Below are positions 1 to 8,750 of a DNA stretch of 61,561 nucleotides, in pieces. The position numbers were made by a program, and so were the translations under genes. The stretch is from Actinoplanes cyaneus (GTDB lineage Bacteria > Actinomycetota > Actinomycetes > Mycobacteriales > Micromonosporaceae): NCBI RefSeq assembly GCF_016862095.1, contig NZ_BOMH01000062.1, positions 1-61,561 of the forward strand. Reading direction: 5' to 3'. Under the pieces are notes generated by a model, which worked only from the letters and a program-made list of their open reading frames with translations, was not told the origin of the DNA and ran no database searches. Every line of letters begins with the position of its first letter. Position 1 is the first letter of the stretch.

Positions 1-14
1 GGGCGAGGGGCGGT

Positions 15-46
15 GAGCCCGCCGGGCGTGGACGACCGGCGGGCTC
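15..46. terminator. Hairpin after the 56-1036 gene
   Basis: Arms GAGCCCGCCGG (15-25) and CCGGCGGGCTC (36-46) form a perfect 11-bp stem with a 10-nt loop. It lies just past the stop codon of the minus-strand gene at 56, so it probably ends that transcript. There is no U-run, as is usual in actinobacteria. Confidence 0.6.
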
Positions 47-55
47 GCGCCCGGG

Positions 56-1036
56 TCAGCCGACGGAGACCGTGACCGTGCCGATCGTGATGCGGTGGTC
101 GGAGCAGGAGCCGGCCGGGTAGTCGTCGGTCGCCGCGACACCCGAGCACCCGGTCGAGATGCTCAGGGAGTCACCGCTGTAGCCGCCGACGATGCGGCTC
201 TGCCGGGCGAAGATCAGGTCGATCTTGGAGAGCCCGCCGCAGGGCGGCGTGGTGCCGGGGGTGCCGGTCGCCGTCCACTCGCCGTAGCCGAGGCAGTTGC
301 CCGAGTCGTTGTCGTCGAGCTCGCGGTAGGCGCCGGTGTTGCCGTTGTTGTTCGCCACGTTCAGCGACGGCGAGTACCACCCGTTGAGCCGCCCGTAGTT
401 CGGCTGGGCGTTGAAGTCACCGGCGATCAGCGCCGTGTCGCCCACGTCGTTGAAGTCCTCCATCCGGTCCCGCACGAAGTCGAGCTGGTTCTCGTTGTGC
501 TTCTTGCCGTTGCTCGCGACGACGTTGCTGGTGGTGATGTGCGTCGTGCAGAAGTGCACCTTCGGCTGCGCGGTCGGCGCGACACAGGTCAGGGAGCGCT
601 GCTCCGCGGTGCCGTCCGAGGGCAGGGTCCAGCGCTGTGCGCCGTTGACCGGGAGCTTGCTGAACACCGCGTTGCCGAACGGCTCACTGGCCGAGCCCGC
701 GGCGCAACTGCCGGCTTCCGAGCTGGCGGTGAAGCGCGCGAAGTTCGTCGTGTCGGCGGGCCAGCCGAGCGTGCGCAACTTGGCGATCAGCGCGTTGTAC
801 TGGCTCTGGCAGATCTCGTTGAACGCGGCGAAGTCGGCGTCACGGTTCACGATCGAGTTGGCGGCGACGTCGATCAGGCCGTCGGTGGTGCGGCCCGCGT
901 GCAGCTTGGCGCCGGCGACGTTCCACGTCCAGACGTTGTACGTGGTGTTCACCGCCGCGGACGCCGGGGCGGTGGTCCCACCGAGAGCGAGCAGCGCACA
1001 CGCGGCGGCGACCGCGATTCTCCGTACCAGGGTCAT
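56..1036 (-). CDS. Secreted endonuclease/exonuclease/phosphatase family protein
   Basis: This 326-residue protein has a clear Sec signal peptide ending near APASAA (residues about 1-28). The mature part shows the EEP-fold signature in order: WNVAG near the start, a catalytic Glu in NEICQ, GDFNAQP, KIDLIF and a terminal SDHR. These are the metal-binding and catalytic motifs of DNase I, exonuclease III and phosphodiesterase relatives, so it is a secreted metal-dependent phosphodiesterase or nuclease. The exact substrate cannot be told. The ATG is preceded by GGAGAG, which supports this start. It is monocistronic and followed by a hairpin. Confidence 0.85.
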   Translation of the reverse strand: MTLVRRIAVAAACALLALGGTTAPASAAVNTTYNVWTWNVAGAKLHAGRTTDGLIDVAANSIVNRDADFAAFNEICQSQYNALIAKLRTLGWPADTTNFARFTASSEAGSCAAGSASEPFGNAVFSKLPVNGAQRWTLPSDGTAEQRSLTCVAPTAQPKVHFCTTHITTSNVVASNGKKHNENQLDFVRDRMEDFNDVGDTALIAGDFNAQPNYGRLNGWYSPSLNVANNNGNTGAYRELDDNDSGNCLGYGEWTATGTPGTTPPCGGLSKIDLIFARQSRIVGGYSGDSLSISTGCSGVAATDDYPAGSCSDHRITIGTVTVSVG

Positions 1037-1127
1037 GTCTCTCCCGTATCGATGTACTCAAGATCAGCTATGTTTCCACAGCGGAGCAGACGATAACGGC
1101 CGGGTACGACAGAAACCGCGGAGGAGC

Positions 1128-2252
1128 TCAGCGGCCCTGGACGGTCAGGGCTCCCACCCCACCCTCCGAGTCGATTCTCAGGTCGGCGTTCTGGCCGGTA
1201 CGGAGAGTGTCGCCCGTGTCCACCGTCGTGTCGGTGTCGCCGTAGAAGGTGACCGATCCGGCGCCCTTGCGGAAGAACGCGCGCACCGCCTCCTTACCGT
1301 CGGTGACGATGCGCCAGGTGCCGATGCCGCCGCGTTCCACGACCGGGATGGTCTCCATCTGATCAGGAACGGACAGATCCACAGTGGCGGCACCGCCGAT
1401 CAGCTCGATCGCGCCGACCCGGCCGCGGGACAGGTCGATGCCGGCCTCGCGCACCCCGCCGCGCATCCGCAGTGACCATTTCACGTCCCTGCTGAGCAGC
1501 ACCTCGACGCGGGCCGAGCCCTTCTTCCGCCCGTTCGGCGTGGTGGTGACCTTGAGGGTGCCGTCGTCGAACACGGCCTTCGCGGTGATCGTGGTGTCGT
1601 CGCCGACGCCGACCCGGAAGAACCCGCCGTCCACGTCACCGATCGCGACCCGCAGCTGGGTGACGCCGCTGACCAGCTCGAACGTGGCGGAGTCCGGGAC
1701 CGGGGGCGGGGTCCTGGCGGTCGCGGGCGGCGGCACGACGGTCTTCGGCGCGGCCGGCGGGGAGGGGGCGATCGAGACCGGCGGGGTGGCCGCCGGCGTG
1801 ACCTCGGCGGTCGGCGCCGGCAGCGGCGGCGCGGGCAGGGCGGACGGGGTCCCGCGGTCCGACCGGGCGTAGGAGACCGCGGCGAAGACCGCGCCGCCGG
1901 CGAGCACGGCGACGGCGGCCAGCAGCACGACCGGCTTCCAGTCCTTGCCGGTACGGCCGCCGGGGTCCCCGATCCACCGGGTGCCGGCCGGGTCCTCGCC
2001 CGGCAGGTCCCCTGGCCCGGGCAGGGTGTGCGGGTCCGGGCCGGCGCCGGTGGCCTCCACCTCGGGCAGGTCACCGGGCGCGGGCCGGGTGTGCAGGGCG
2101 GGACCGGTGCGGGTGGCGTCCACCCCGGGCAGCTCGTAGTGGTCGGCGGGCGGTCCGAGCCGCTGCGGGGCGTCGGGCCAGTAGTCGGAGATCCGGGGCA
2201 GGGCCGGCGGGGTCGCCGACGGGGTGTCGGTCTTCGGAACAGGACTTTCCAC
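1128..2252 (-). CDS. Single-pass membrane protein with Pro-rich linker and beta-rich outer domain, function unknown
   Basis: I place the start at the GTG at 2252 because GAGGAG sits a few bases upstream; an in-frame extension to 2408 lacks such a site. The 374-residue protein has an acidic and proline-rich cytoplasmic part, one membrane helix (KPVVLLAAVAVLAGGAVFAA), a linker rich in Pro, Ala and Thr, then a C-terminal domain with repeated short beta-strand segments of the DUF4097-like adhesin type. That last likeness is impressionistic. It is divergent from the AbfB-domain gene at 2466 across a 213-bp gap. I do not recognise a specific family. Confidence 0.7.
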   Translation of the reverse strand: MESPVPKTDTPSATPPALPRISDYWPDAPQRLGPPADHYELPGVDATRTGPALHTRPAPGDLPEVEATGAGPDPHTLPGPGDLPGEDPAGTRWIGDPGGRTGKDWKPVVLLAAVAVLAGGAVFAAVSYARSDRGTPSALPAPPLPAPTAEVTPAATPPVSIAPSPPAAPKTVVPPPATARTPPPVPDSATFELVSGVTQLRVAIGDVDGGFFRVGVGDDTTITAKAVFDDGTLKVTTTPNGRKKGSARVEVLLSRDVKWSLRMRGGVREAGIDLSRGRVGAIELIGGAATVDLSVPDQMETIPVVERGGIGTWRIVTDGKEAVRAFFRKGAGSVTFYGDTDTTVDTGDTLRTGQNADLRIDSEGGVGALTVQGR

Positions 2253-2465
2253 GTACGTCTCCTCGCTGCGGCCAGCCGGCACCCCATGTCCACGCCGGAT
2301 GGTCCGCTCAGGTATACGCACCCGCCCGAGGTTCGGTTCGGTACCGGCGAGAAAAGATTTGTACACGGTTTCCCGCGAAACCCTTGATATCCGGCACCCG
2401 CCCGACAAAGATCCTTATCGCTTCATTAAGTTCGTTTGCGTCGGGTCTTGCAGGAAGCGAATTAC

Positions 2466-3356
2466 ATGCCGGAAGACGACTCCCCGGAGGGGTTGCGGGT
2501 CGGCGGCTGGTTGCCGCCGTATTCCCCTGATGCGACGCCCCGCAAAGCACTGCTCCGGCCCACCGCACCCGCCTCTTTCCCGCCCGCGCCGATTCCCGGC
2601 TTCCCGGGCTGGAACCGCAGGCCCGGTGGGTTCCGCAGGCGGGCCGCCCTGGTGGCCGTCGCGGTCGCCACCGTGGGGGTGGCCGGCGTGACCGCCGCGT
2701 CTCTCGGCAGCGGCGGGAAGCAGGGCGAGCCGACGTTCCTCGCGGGGGCCGTCCCGCCGGTGCCACCGCCCGCGCAGACGGTGGTCGTGGCCCCGATCCC
2801 CAGTTCAAGCCCGACCTCACCCGGGAGCGCTCCCACGACGACGCACCTGCGGCATCGACCCACCTCGAAGCCGGCCGCGTCGCCCCCGAAGACCACCACG
2901 ATCGTCACCACGCCCCCGGCCGTCACGCTGCGTGCCGGCTCGACGGTCAGCCTGCTCGTGGCCGACAAGCCCGGATACCGGGTCCGGCACCACGATTTCC
3001 GCGGACGGATCGACCCCGTCGCCACGTCCGGGAGTGCCCTCGACCGGGCCGACTCGACCTTCACGGTGCGTGCCGGGCTGGGCAATTCGAGTTGCGTCTC
3101 ACTCGAATCTGTAAACTATCCTGGCTATTACATTCGACACCAGAACTTCGAAATCAAATTGACCCGCCAGGACCGCTCGAATCTGTTCGCGCAGGACGCT
3201 ACATTCTGTCCTGTCACGATTCACTCGGGTGCCGCACTCGTGTTGCGTTCCATCAATTATCCGGAACGGTTCGTCACCGAATCCGGCGACCGTCTGTTCC
3301 TGCGGGAGACCGCAGCCGAGCAGGCCCTGGCGCTCGTGCCGGGCCTGCCGGGCTGA
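2466..3356 (+). CDS. Membrane-anchored protein with AbfB (CBM42-like) arabinose-binding domain
   Basis: The ATG at 2466 has AGGAAG upstream and gives 296 residues. The order is a short cytoplasmic tail, one membrane helix (AALVAVAVATVGVAGVTAASL), a Pro/Ser/Thr linker, and a C-terminal beta-trefoil of about 130 residues. Motifs YRVRHHDF, VNYPGYYIRHQNF and INYPERFVT are the repeated units of the AbfB domain (PF05270), which in fungal arabinofuranosidases binds arabinose side chains. There is no catalytic domain, so a surface carbohydrate-binding role is inferred. Its 3' end is markedly lower in GC than its 5' part. Confidence 0.8.
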   Translation: MPEDDSPEGLRVGGWLPPYSPDATPRKALLRPTAPASFPPAPIPGFPGWNRRPGGFRRRAALVAVAVATVGVAGVTAASLGSGGKQGEPTFLAGAVPPVPPPAQTVVVAPIPSSSPTSPGSAPTTTHLRHRPTSKPAASPPKTTTIVTTPPAVTLRAGSTVSLLVADKPGYRVRHHDFRGRIDPVATSGSALDRADSTFTVRAGLGNSSCVSLESVNYPGYYIRHQNFEIKLTRQDRSNLFAQDATFCPVTIHSGAALVLRSINYPERFVTESGDRLFLRETAAEQALALVPGLPG

Positions 3357-3364
3357 CCTGATCA

Positions 3365-3405
3365 CGCTGGGTGCTGCCTCAAGGCCCCCGAAGCAGCACC
3401 CAGCG
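3365..3405. terminator. Bidirectional terminator between convergent genes
   Basis: Arms CGCTGGGTGCTGC (3365-3377) and GCAGCACCCAGCG (3393-3405) are a perfect 13-bp stem. It lies 8 bp past the stop of the plus-strand gene and 6 bp past the stop of the minus-strand GH42 gene. Confidence 0.8.
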
Positions 3406-3411
3406 CCCACC

Positions 3412-5388
3412 TCACGAACGCAGGATCACCACGCCGCGCGGCTCGAGAATCCCGTCCTCGCCGAGGTCGATCGGCTCCGACGTGCGGTTGATCAGGAACC
3501 GGTGGTCACCGCGACGGGCCAGCTCCACCCGCCCGCGCAGGGCCGGCGGCAACTCGCTGGTCACCCCCGCGGCATCCAGCAGCCCGGGCAGCACCGCGGC
3601 CACCCCGTCCGGCCCGAGCCGCGTGGAGACGTAGGCCGCGGATCCGGCACCCGCCTCACGCCTGGTGATCGCCGGACGTTCGGCCTGGTCACCGGTCTTG
3701 TAACGGGCGAGGATCTCGACCGCGGGATCGGTCACCTCGATCCGGTCGGTCCACAGCGTGCCGGTCGTCCCGTTGTCCAGCTCGACGGTCTCGTCGTCGA
3801 GCAGCGGCGCGAACTCCTCGATCCGGATGCCGAGCAGGTCACGGAACGCGCCCGGGTAACCGCCCAGCCAGATCTGGTCGTTCTGATCCACGATCCCGGA
3901 GAAGTACGTGGTGATCAGATGACCGCCGTCCGCCACGTACTCGCGGAGCCGTCCGGCCAGCTCGGCGGGCACCACGTGCAGGATGGGCGCGATGACGACG
4001 CGGTGATTCCACACCCCGTTCGCCGGTACGACGTCGGCCCTGATCCCGAGATCGAGCAACGCGGTGTACCAGTCGAGCGCTTCCTGCCGGTACCGCAGCC
4101 GGTCGGTCGGATGGGAGTCGTTTTCGGACACCCACCACGACTCCCAGTCGACGAGGATCGCCACGTCGGCCGGAACCCGGTCACTGCCCGCAAGGTCGGC
4201 GAGGTCACGCAGCCGCTCCCCGAGCGAGACCACCGAGCGGAACAGCGCGCTGTCCTCCCCCGCGTGCGGCACCATCGCCGAGTGGTACTTCTCGGCGCCG
4301 GCCCTCGACTGCCGCCACTGGAAGAAGCAGACCGCGTCGGCGCCGTGCGCCACGTGCGTGAGCGAGTCCCGGTGCAGCTCGCCGGGCTTCTTCGCGACGT
4401 TGATCGGCTGCCAGTTGACCGCACTGGTGGAGTGCTCCATCAGGAACCACGGCTTGCCGCCGGCGATGTTGCCGGTCAGGTTCGCCGAGAAGGAGAGCTC
4501 GTCGCGCGCCTGCGGGCCGGGCAGCACGTAGTGGTCGTTGGAGACGAAGTCGACCTCGGCGGCCCAGTCCGGGTAGTTCATGGTGTTCATCAGGCCCATC
4601 ACCATGAAGTTCGTGGTGACCGGCACGTCCGGGCTGAGCTCGTGCAGCAGGTCCCGCTCGGCGCGCAGGTGGTCCTTGAGCGCGTCCGAGGAGAACCGCT
4701 TGAAGTCGAGGTTCTGGGTCGGGTTGGGATGGGTGGCGGCCTGGCGGGGCGGGATGATCTGGTCCCAGTCGGAGTACCGCTGCGACCAGAAGTCGGTGCC
4801 CCACGCCTCGTTCAACCCGTCCAGCGTGACGTAACGGTCCCGCAGCCAGGTGCGGAACGCGGTCGCCGCGTCCTCGGAGTAGTCGTAGACGTTGTGGCAG
4901 CCCAACTCGTTGTTGACGTGCCACGCCACCAGGGCCGGGTGCTTGCCGTACCGGGTGGCCAGCGCGCGGACCAGGCGCAACGCGTGCGCCCGGAAGACCG
5001 GCGAGGTGGGCCGCCAGTGCTGCCGGCCGCCCGGCCACACGGTGTTGCCGAACTTGTCGACCGGCAGGATCTCCGGGTGCCGGGCGGTCAGCCACGGCGG
5101 CGGGGACGCGGTGGCGGTGGCGAGGTCGACCGAGATGCCACCGGCGTGCAGCAGGTCCATCACCTCGTCGAGCCAGGCGAAGTCGTACACCTCGGGCCGG
5201 GGTTGGATCCTGGCCCAGGAGAAGATCGCCAGCGAGACGACGGTGACTCCGGCCTCCCGCATCGCCCGGACGTCGTCGGCCCAGACCTCGCGTGGCCACT
5301 GCTCGGGGTTGTAGTCGGCGCCGAACTCCAGCCGGGGCGCCCCGGCACGGCGCAGCCAGCGCCGGGGCGTCGTGTTGTCCGTTGTCAT
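3412..5388 (-). CDS. GH42 beta-galactosidase
   Basis: This 658-residue protein has no signal peptide and is the usual length for glycoside hydrolase family 42. It opens with GADYNPEQWP, has the acid/base Glu in HVNNELGC (E161) and the nucleophile in PWFLMEHS (E318). It then carries the trimerisation-like domain and the small C-terminal beta domain. It should hydrolyse beta-galactosides in the cytoplasm after import. Its ATG overlaps the stop of the binding-protein gene by four bases (ATGA), so the two are translationally coupled and the enzyme is the last gene of the uptake operon. Confidence 0.93.
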   Translation of the reverse strand: MTTDNTTPRRWLRRAGAPRLEFGADYNPEQWPREVWADDVRAMREAGVTVVSLAIFSWARIQPRPEVYDFAWLDEVMDLLHAGGISVDLATATASPPPWLTARHPEILPVDKFGNTVWPGGRQHWRPTSPVFRAHALRLVRALATRYGKHPALVAWHVNNELGCHNVYDYSEDAATAFRTWLRDRYVTLDGLNEAWGTDFWSQRYSDWDQIIPPRQAATHPNPTQNLDFKRFSSDALKDHLRAERDLLHELSPDVPVTTNFMVMGLMNTMNYPDWAAEVDFVSNDHYVLPGPQARDELSFSANLTGNIAGGKPWFLMEHSTSAVNWQPINVAKKPGELHRDSLTHVAHGADAVCFFQWRQSRAGAEKYHSAMVPHAGEDSALFRSVVSLGERLRDLADLAGSDRVPADVAILVDWESWWVSENDSHPTDRLRYRQEALDWYTALLDLGIRADVVPANGVWNHRVVIAPILHVVPAELAGRLREYVADGGHLITTYFSGIVDQNDQIWLGGYPGAFRDLLGIRIEEFAPLLDDETVELDNGTTGTLWTDRIEVTDPAVEILARYKTGDQAERPAITRREAGAGSAAYVSTRLGPDGVAAVLPGLLDAAGVTSELPPALRGRVELARRGDHRFLINRTSEPIDLGEDGILEPRGVVILRS

Positions 5389-6728
5389 TTAACCGTGAAG
5401 CCCTGTTCCTGGCCGTACTTGGTGGAGGCGTCTCCCCAGGCCTTCAAGCCGTCCTGGAGGTTGCTGCCGCCGGTGTAGGCCTTACCGACGGAGTCGTTGT
5501 AGACGTTGTTGGCGTAAACCTGGAAGGGCAGGTAGTTCCAGCCGGTCGCCACCTGGCCGGCGGCCTCGGCCAGCACCTCGTTGGCCTTCTGGCCACCCAG
5601 GTACGGGAACTCCTTGTTCTTGAAGGCGTCCGCGTTGAGCTGCGCGGTCGTCGCCGGGAACGCGCCCTGGTCGGTGCGGCTCTGTGCGCCGTCGCCGACG
5701 GTGGCGTACTTCATGAAGCCGTACGCGATGGTCTTGTTCTGGCTCGCCTCGGTGACCGCCAGCGAACTTCCGCCGTTCTCCGAGGTGACCTTCTCGCCGG
5801 AGGCCCACTGCGGCATCGGCGCGACCCGCCACTTGCCGGACGCGGCCTTGACACCGGACTCCAGGTTCGGCGGCATCCACGCGCCGATCACCAGGCTCGC
5901 GATGGTGCCGTCGCCGAGGCCCTTGTACCAGGCGTCGCTCCAGCCCGGGACCGGGGCGAGCAGCTTCTTGTCGATCAGGCCCTGCCAGAGGCCGGTCCAC
6001 TTCTTGGTGCCGGCGTCGTCGAAGTTCACCGAGACGCTGGTGCCGTCGACCTTGTACGGCCGGCCGCCGGCCTGCCAGATCATGCTGGTGGTGAAGCCGG
6101 CGTCGCCGCTGTCGCTGGTGATCCAGGACTTCGGGTTCGCGGTGTGCAGCTTCTCGGCCGCGGCGGCGTACTCCTCCCAGGTGGTCGGGACGGCGATGCC
6201 GTACTTGTCGAAGACCTCCTTGTTGTAGAAGAGCGCCATCGGGCCGGAGTCCATCGGCAGGCCGTAGATCTTCTCGCCCGAGTGCACCGAGCTCCACGGC
6301 CCGGGGGTGAACGTGCCGTCCAGCGACTTCGCGCCGAACGTGTTCAGGTCGGTGACCGCCTTGCCGAGCGCGAACTGCGGCAGCGCGAAGTACTCGATCT
6401 GGGCGAGGTCCGGCACCCCGGTGCCGGCCTTGATCGCGTTCTGCAGCGCGGTGTACTGGTCGTTGCCGCTGCCGTTCTTGATCAGGTTGACCTTGACCTT
6501 GGGGTACTTGGTCTGGAAGTCGGCGACCACCTTGGTCAGCGTGGGCTCCCAGGCCCACACCGTGATGGTGCCACCGGCCTGCAGCGCCGCCTCGACGCCA
6601 GCATCGGAGACGGTGGTGGACGCGGCCTTCGTGTCGCCGCCGCTGTCGTCGGAGGAGCCGCAACCGGCGGCGAGCAGGGCCAAGGACGAGGCGGCGCCGA
6701 GAAGCAGGCGCCGGCGGGAGAGTTCCAT
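5385..6728 (-). CDS. Sugar ABC transporter substrate-binding lipoprotein
   Basis: The start at 6728 (MELSRRR) follows AGGAAAG and gives 447 residues; an extension to 6764 is unsupported. The N terminus is a twin-basic signal with lipobox LLAAGC, so the protein is lipid-anchored outside the membrane. The body is a family 1 (MalE/UgpB-type) binding protein. With two permeases upstream and GH42 downstream it most likely binds galactosides or galacto-oligosaccharides. No ATPase gene is present, so a shared MsiK-like ATPase encoded elsewhere is inferred. Confidence 0.9.
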   Translation of the reverse strand: MELSRRRLLLGAASSLALLAAGCGSSDDSGGDTKAASTTVSDAGVEAALQAGGTITVWAWEPTLTKVVADFQTKYPKVKVNLIKNGSGNDQYTALQNAIKAGTGVPDLAQIEYFALPQFALGKAVTDLNTFGAKSLDGTFTPGPWSSVHSGEKIYGLPMDSGPMALFYNKEVFDKYGIAVPTTWEEYAAAAEKLHTANPKSWITSDSGDAGFTTSMIWQAGGRPYKVDGTSVSVNFDDAGTKKWTGLWQGLIDKKLLAPVPGWSDAWYKGLGDGTIASLVIGAWMPPNLESGVKAASGKWRVAPMPQWASGEKVTSENGGSSLAVTEASQNKTIAYGFMKYATVGDGAQSRTDQGAFPATTAQLNADAFKNKEFPYLGGQKANEVLAEAAGQVATGWNYLPFQVYANNVYNDSVGKAYTGGSNLQDGLKAWGDASTKYGQEQGFTVK

Positions 6729-6786
6729 GCGCTTTCCTTTTTCTGCGAGGGGATGGAGATTCACTGTTTGACTTCTTGGAGGTGGC

Positions 6787-7695
6787 TCACTGTTTGACGC
6801 TGCCCACCGCGAGGCCCGACTGCCAGTAACGCTGGAGCAGCAGGAAGGCGGCGATGAGCGGGACGATCGCGAGCAGGGACCCGGTGATCACCAGGTTGAA
6901 GACGACGTCGCCGCCGACCGTCTGGGCCTGCTGGTTCCAGGAGTAGATGCCCAGCGTGATCGGGTAGAGGTTGCGGTCCCTCAGCATGATCAGCGGGAGG
7001 AAGAGGTTGTTCCAGGTCACCACGACGTTGAAGAGCAGCGCGGTGACCAGGCCGGGCGAGAGCAGCGGAACGGCGAGCTTGAAGAAGATCCGGAACTCGC
7101 CGGCGCCGTCCACCCGGGCCGACTCGAGGATCTCGTCCGGCACCGCGTCGCGGGAGAACGTCCACATCAGGTAGAGGCTGAACGGCACCATCAGGGACGG
7201 GATGATCACCGCCCACACCGTGTCGGTGATGCCCGCCTTCGCGAACAGCAGGAACGTCGGCACCGCGAGCGCCGTCGGTGGCACGGCGACCGCACCGAGG
7301 ATCACGGCGAAGACCGCTTTGCGGCCGGGGAAGGCGAACTTGGCCAGGCCGTACCCGGCGAGCGTGGAGAGCAGGGTCGCGCCGCCCGCGCCGATCACCA
7401 CGTAGAACACCGTGTTGCCGAGCCAGCGCAGGTAGATGCCGTTCTGATAGGTGAACGTCTTCCCGATGTTGTCGAAGAGCGCGAACTCGCCGTGGAACCA
7501 GAGCCCGAACGAGCCGAGCAGGTTGTCCTGGGTCTTTGTCGCACTGATGAACAGCCACGCCAGCGGCAGCAGCGTGTAGATCAGCATCACCGTGGTGACC
7601 GCGGTGAGCGACCAGCTCCTGGTCCTCTTGCGCGGCGCCGCCACCGGTTGCGCTCTGCGACGCGCCTGAGGGCGGATCGTGGGTGCGGAGACCAT
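6787..7695 (-). CDS. Sugar ABC transporter permease, MalG type
   Basis: The 302-residue protein has about six membrane helices and the EAA loop (ESARVDGAGEFRIFFKLAVP), which contacts the ATPase. Its ATG shares one base with the TGA of the upstream permease (TGATG), so translation is coupled. A longer open frame runs on upstream in this frame, but it lies antiframe to the first permease and is not a real fusion. The N terminus before the first helix is unusually basic. Confidence 0.92.
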   Translation of the reverse strand: MVSAPTIRPQARRRAQPVAAPRKRTRSWSLTAVTTVMLIYTLLPLAWLFISATKTQDNLLGSFGLWFHGEFALFDNIGKTFTYQNGIYLRWLGNTVFYVVIGAGGATLLSTLAGYGLAKFAFPGRKAVFAVILGAVAVPPTALAVPTFLLFAKAGITDTVWAVIIPSLMVPFSLYLMWTFSRDAVPDEILESARVDGAGEFRIFFKLAVPLLSPGLVTALLFNVVVTWNNLFLPLIMLRDRNLYPITLGIYSWNQQAQTVGGDVVFNLVITGSLLAIVPLIAAFLLLQRYWQSGLAVGSVKQ

Positions 7696-8561
7696 CACAC
7701 CGCCTTCCGTACGGCACGGGCCTGCACCAGGTAGGCCACGAGCATGGTGAGCAGCCCCATCACGACGGCAACCGTGGCGGAGTAGTTGAACTGCTGGCCG
7801 CCGACGGACAGCTGCCAGGCGTAGTAGTTGGGCGTGAAGTAGGTGAGGATCGCGTTCGGGGCGATCGTGCGGAGCACCACCGGCTCGGTGAAGAGCTGAA
7901 AGCTGCCGATGATCGAGAACAGCGTCGCGATCAGCAGCGGGCCGCGCAGGGCCGGAAGCTTGATCGCCCGGATGATCCGGAACTGGCCGGCCCCGTCGAT
8001 CGCCGCCGCCTCGTAGAGCGAGGGATCCACGACGCGCAGCGCCGCATACAGGATGATCATGTTGTAGCCGACGAATTCCCAGGTCGTGATGTTGCCGATC
8101 GCGGCCAGGACCAGGTTCGGGGCGAGCGGGTCGGGCAGCGTGATCCCGAACCAGTCGTTGAGGTAACTGATCAGGCCGAACTGACTGCCGTACATGAAGC
8201 CCCACATCAGCGTGGCCACCACGGCCGGCACCGCGTAGGGCAGGAAGATCGAGATCCGGAAGAAGGACGAGCCGTAGAGCCGCCCGCTGTCGATCGCGAG
8301 CGCCACCAGCAGCGCCAGGACCAGCATGATCGGCACCTGGACGACCAGGAACAGGCTTACCCGGCCGGCCGCGGACCAGAACTGTGGGTCCTCGACCGCC
8401 TTGGAGTAGTTCTCCAGGCCGACGAAGCTGGTGCCTCCGATCAGCCTGGTGCGATAGAGGCTCAGGTAGAGCGAATAGGCGATCGGCGCGAGGAAGACCA
8501 GCGCGAACACCGCCAGGAACGGGGCAACGAACTGCCAGCCGATCCATGACCGCCGTGTCAA
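7695..8561 (-). CDS. Sugar ABC transporter permease, MalF type
   Basis: This 288-residue permease is the first gene of the operon. The start is a TTG at 8561, decided by a strong AAGGAGG a few bases upstream; no ATG or GTG lies in a suitable place. It has six membrane helices and an EAA loop (EAAAIDGAGQFRIIRAIKLP). The promoter region upstream holds two palindromic operators. With the next three genes it forms an import and hydrolysis unit for galactosides. Confidence 0.92.
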   Translation of the reverse strand: MTRRSWIGWQFVAPFLAVFALVFLAPIAYSLYLSLYRTRLIGGTSFVGLENYSKAVEDPQFWSAAGRVSLFLVVQVPIMLVLALLVALAIDSGRLYGSSFFRISIFLPYAVPAVVATLMWGFMYGSQFGLISYLNDWFGITLPDPLAPNLVLAAIGNITTWEFVGYNMIILYAALRVVDPSLYEAAAIDGAGQFRIIRAIKLPALRGPLLIATLFSIIGSFQLFTEPVVLRTIAPNAILTYFTPNYYAWQLSVGGQQFNYSATVAVVMGLLTMLVAYLVQARAVRKAV

Positions 8562-8591
8562 CGTGCCTCCTTACGTTGGTTGTTGATGTCG

Positions 8592-8607
8592 ATGTTTACG
8601 TAAACAT
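8592..8607. promoter_or_regulatory. LacI-type operator 1
   Basis: ATGTTTACGTAAACAT is a perfect 16-bp palindrome with a central CG, as expected for LacI/GalR regulators. It is 31 bp upstream of the first permease start, in the divergent region shared with the LacI gene. Confidence 0.8.
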
Positions 8608-8625
8608 GTTCGACCACGGTCGGAA

Positions 8626-8641
8626 ATGTTTGCGTAAACAT
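8626..8641. promoter_or_regulatory. LacI-type operator 2
   Basis: ATGTTTGCGTAAACAT matches operator 1 at 15 of 16 bases. The centres of the two sites are 34 bp apart, roughly three helical turns, which suits cooperative binding on one face of the DNA. Confidence 0.8.
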
Positions 8642-8750
8642 GTGTGCCGTATAGTGGCACGCGTCACCAGGCCGGTCAAGGAGTAACAACATCGAAACAC
8701 AGCGTCTTCGCGGTGGATCCGACGTTCCCGGCGGGCGCCGCAAACAACGG

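Noticed and set aside
3229..5478. A 749-codon plus-strand frame antisense to GH42
   Set aside because: Composition and lack of any motif mark it as a shadow of the real minus-strand beta-galactosidase.
6787..8547. A 586-codon frame that would fuse both sugar permeases
   Set aside because: Its first half is in the wrong frame relative to the MalF-type permease; the second permease has its own coupled start at 7695.
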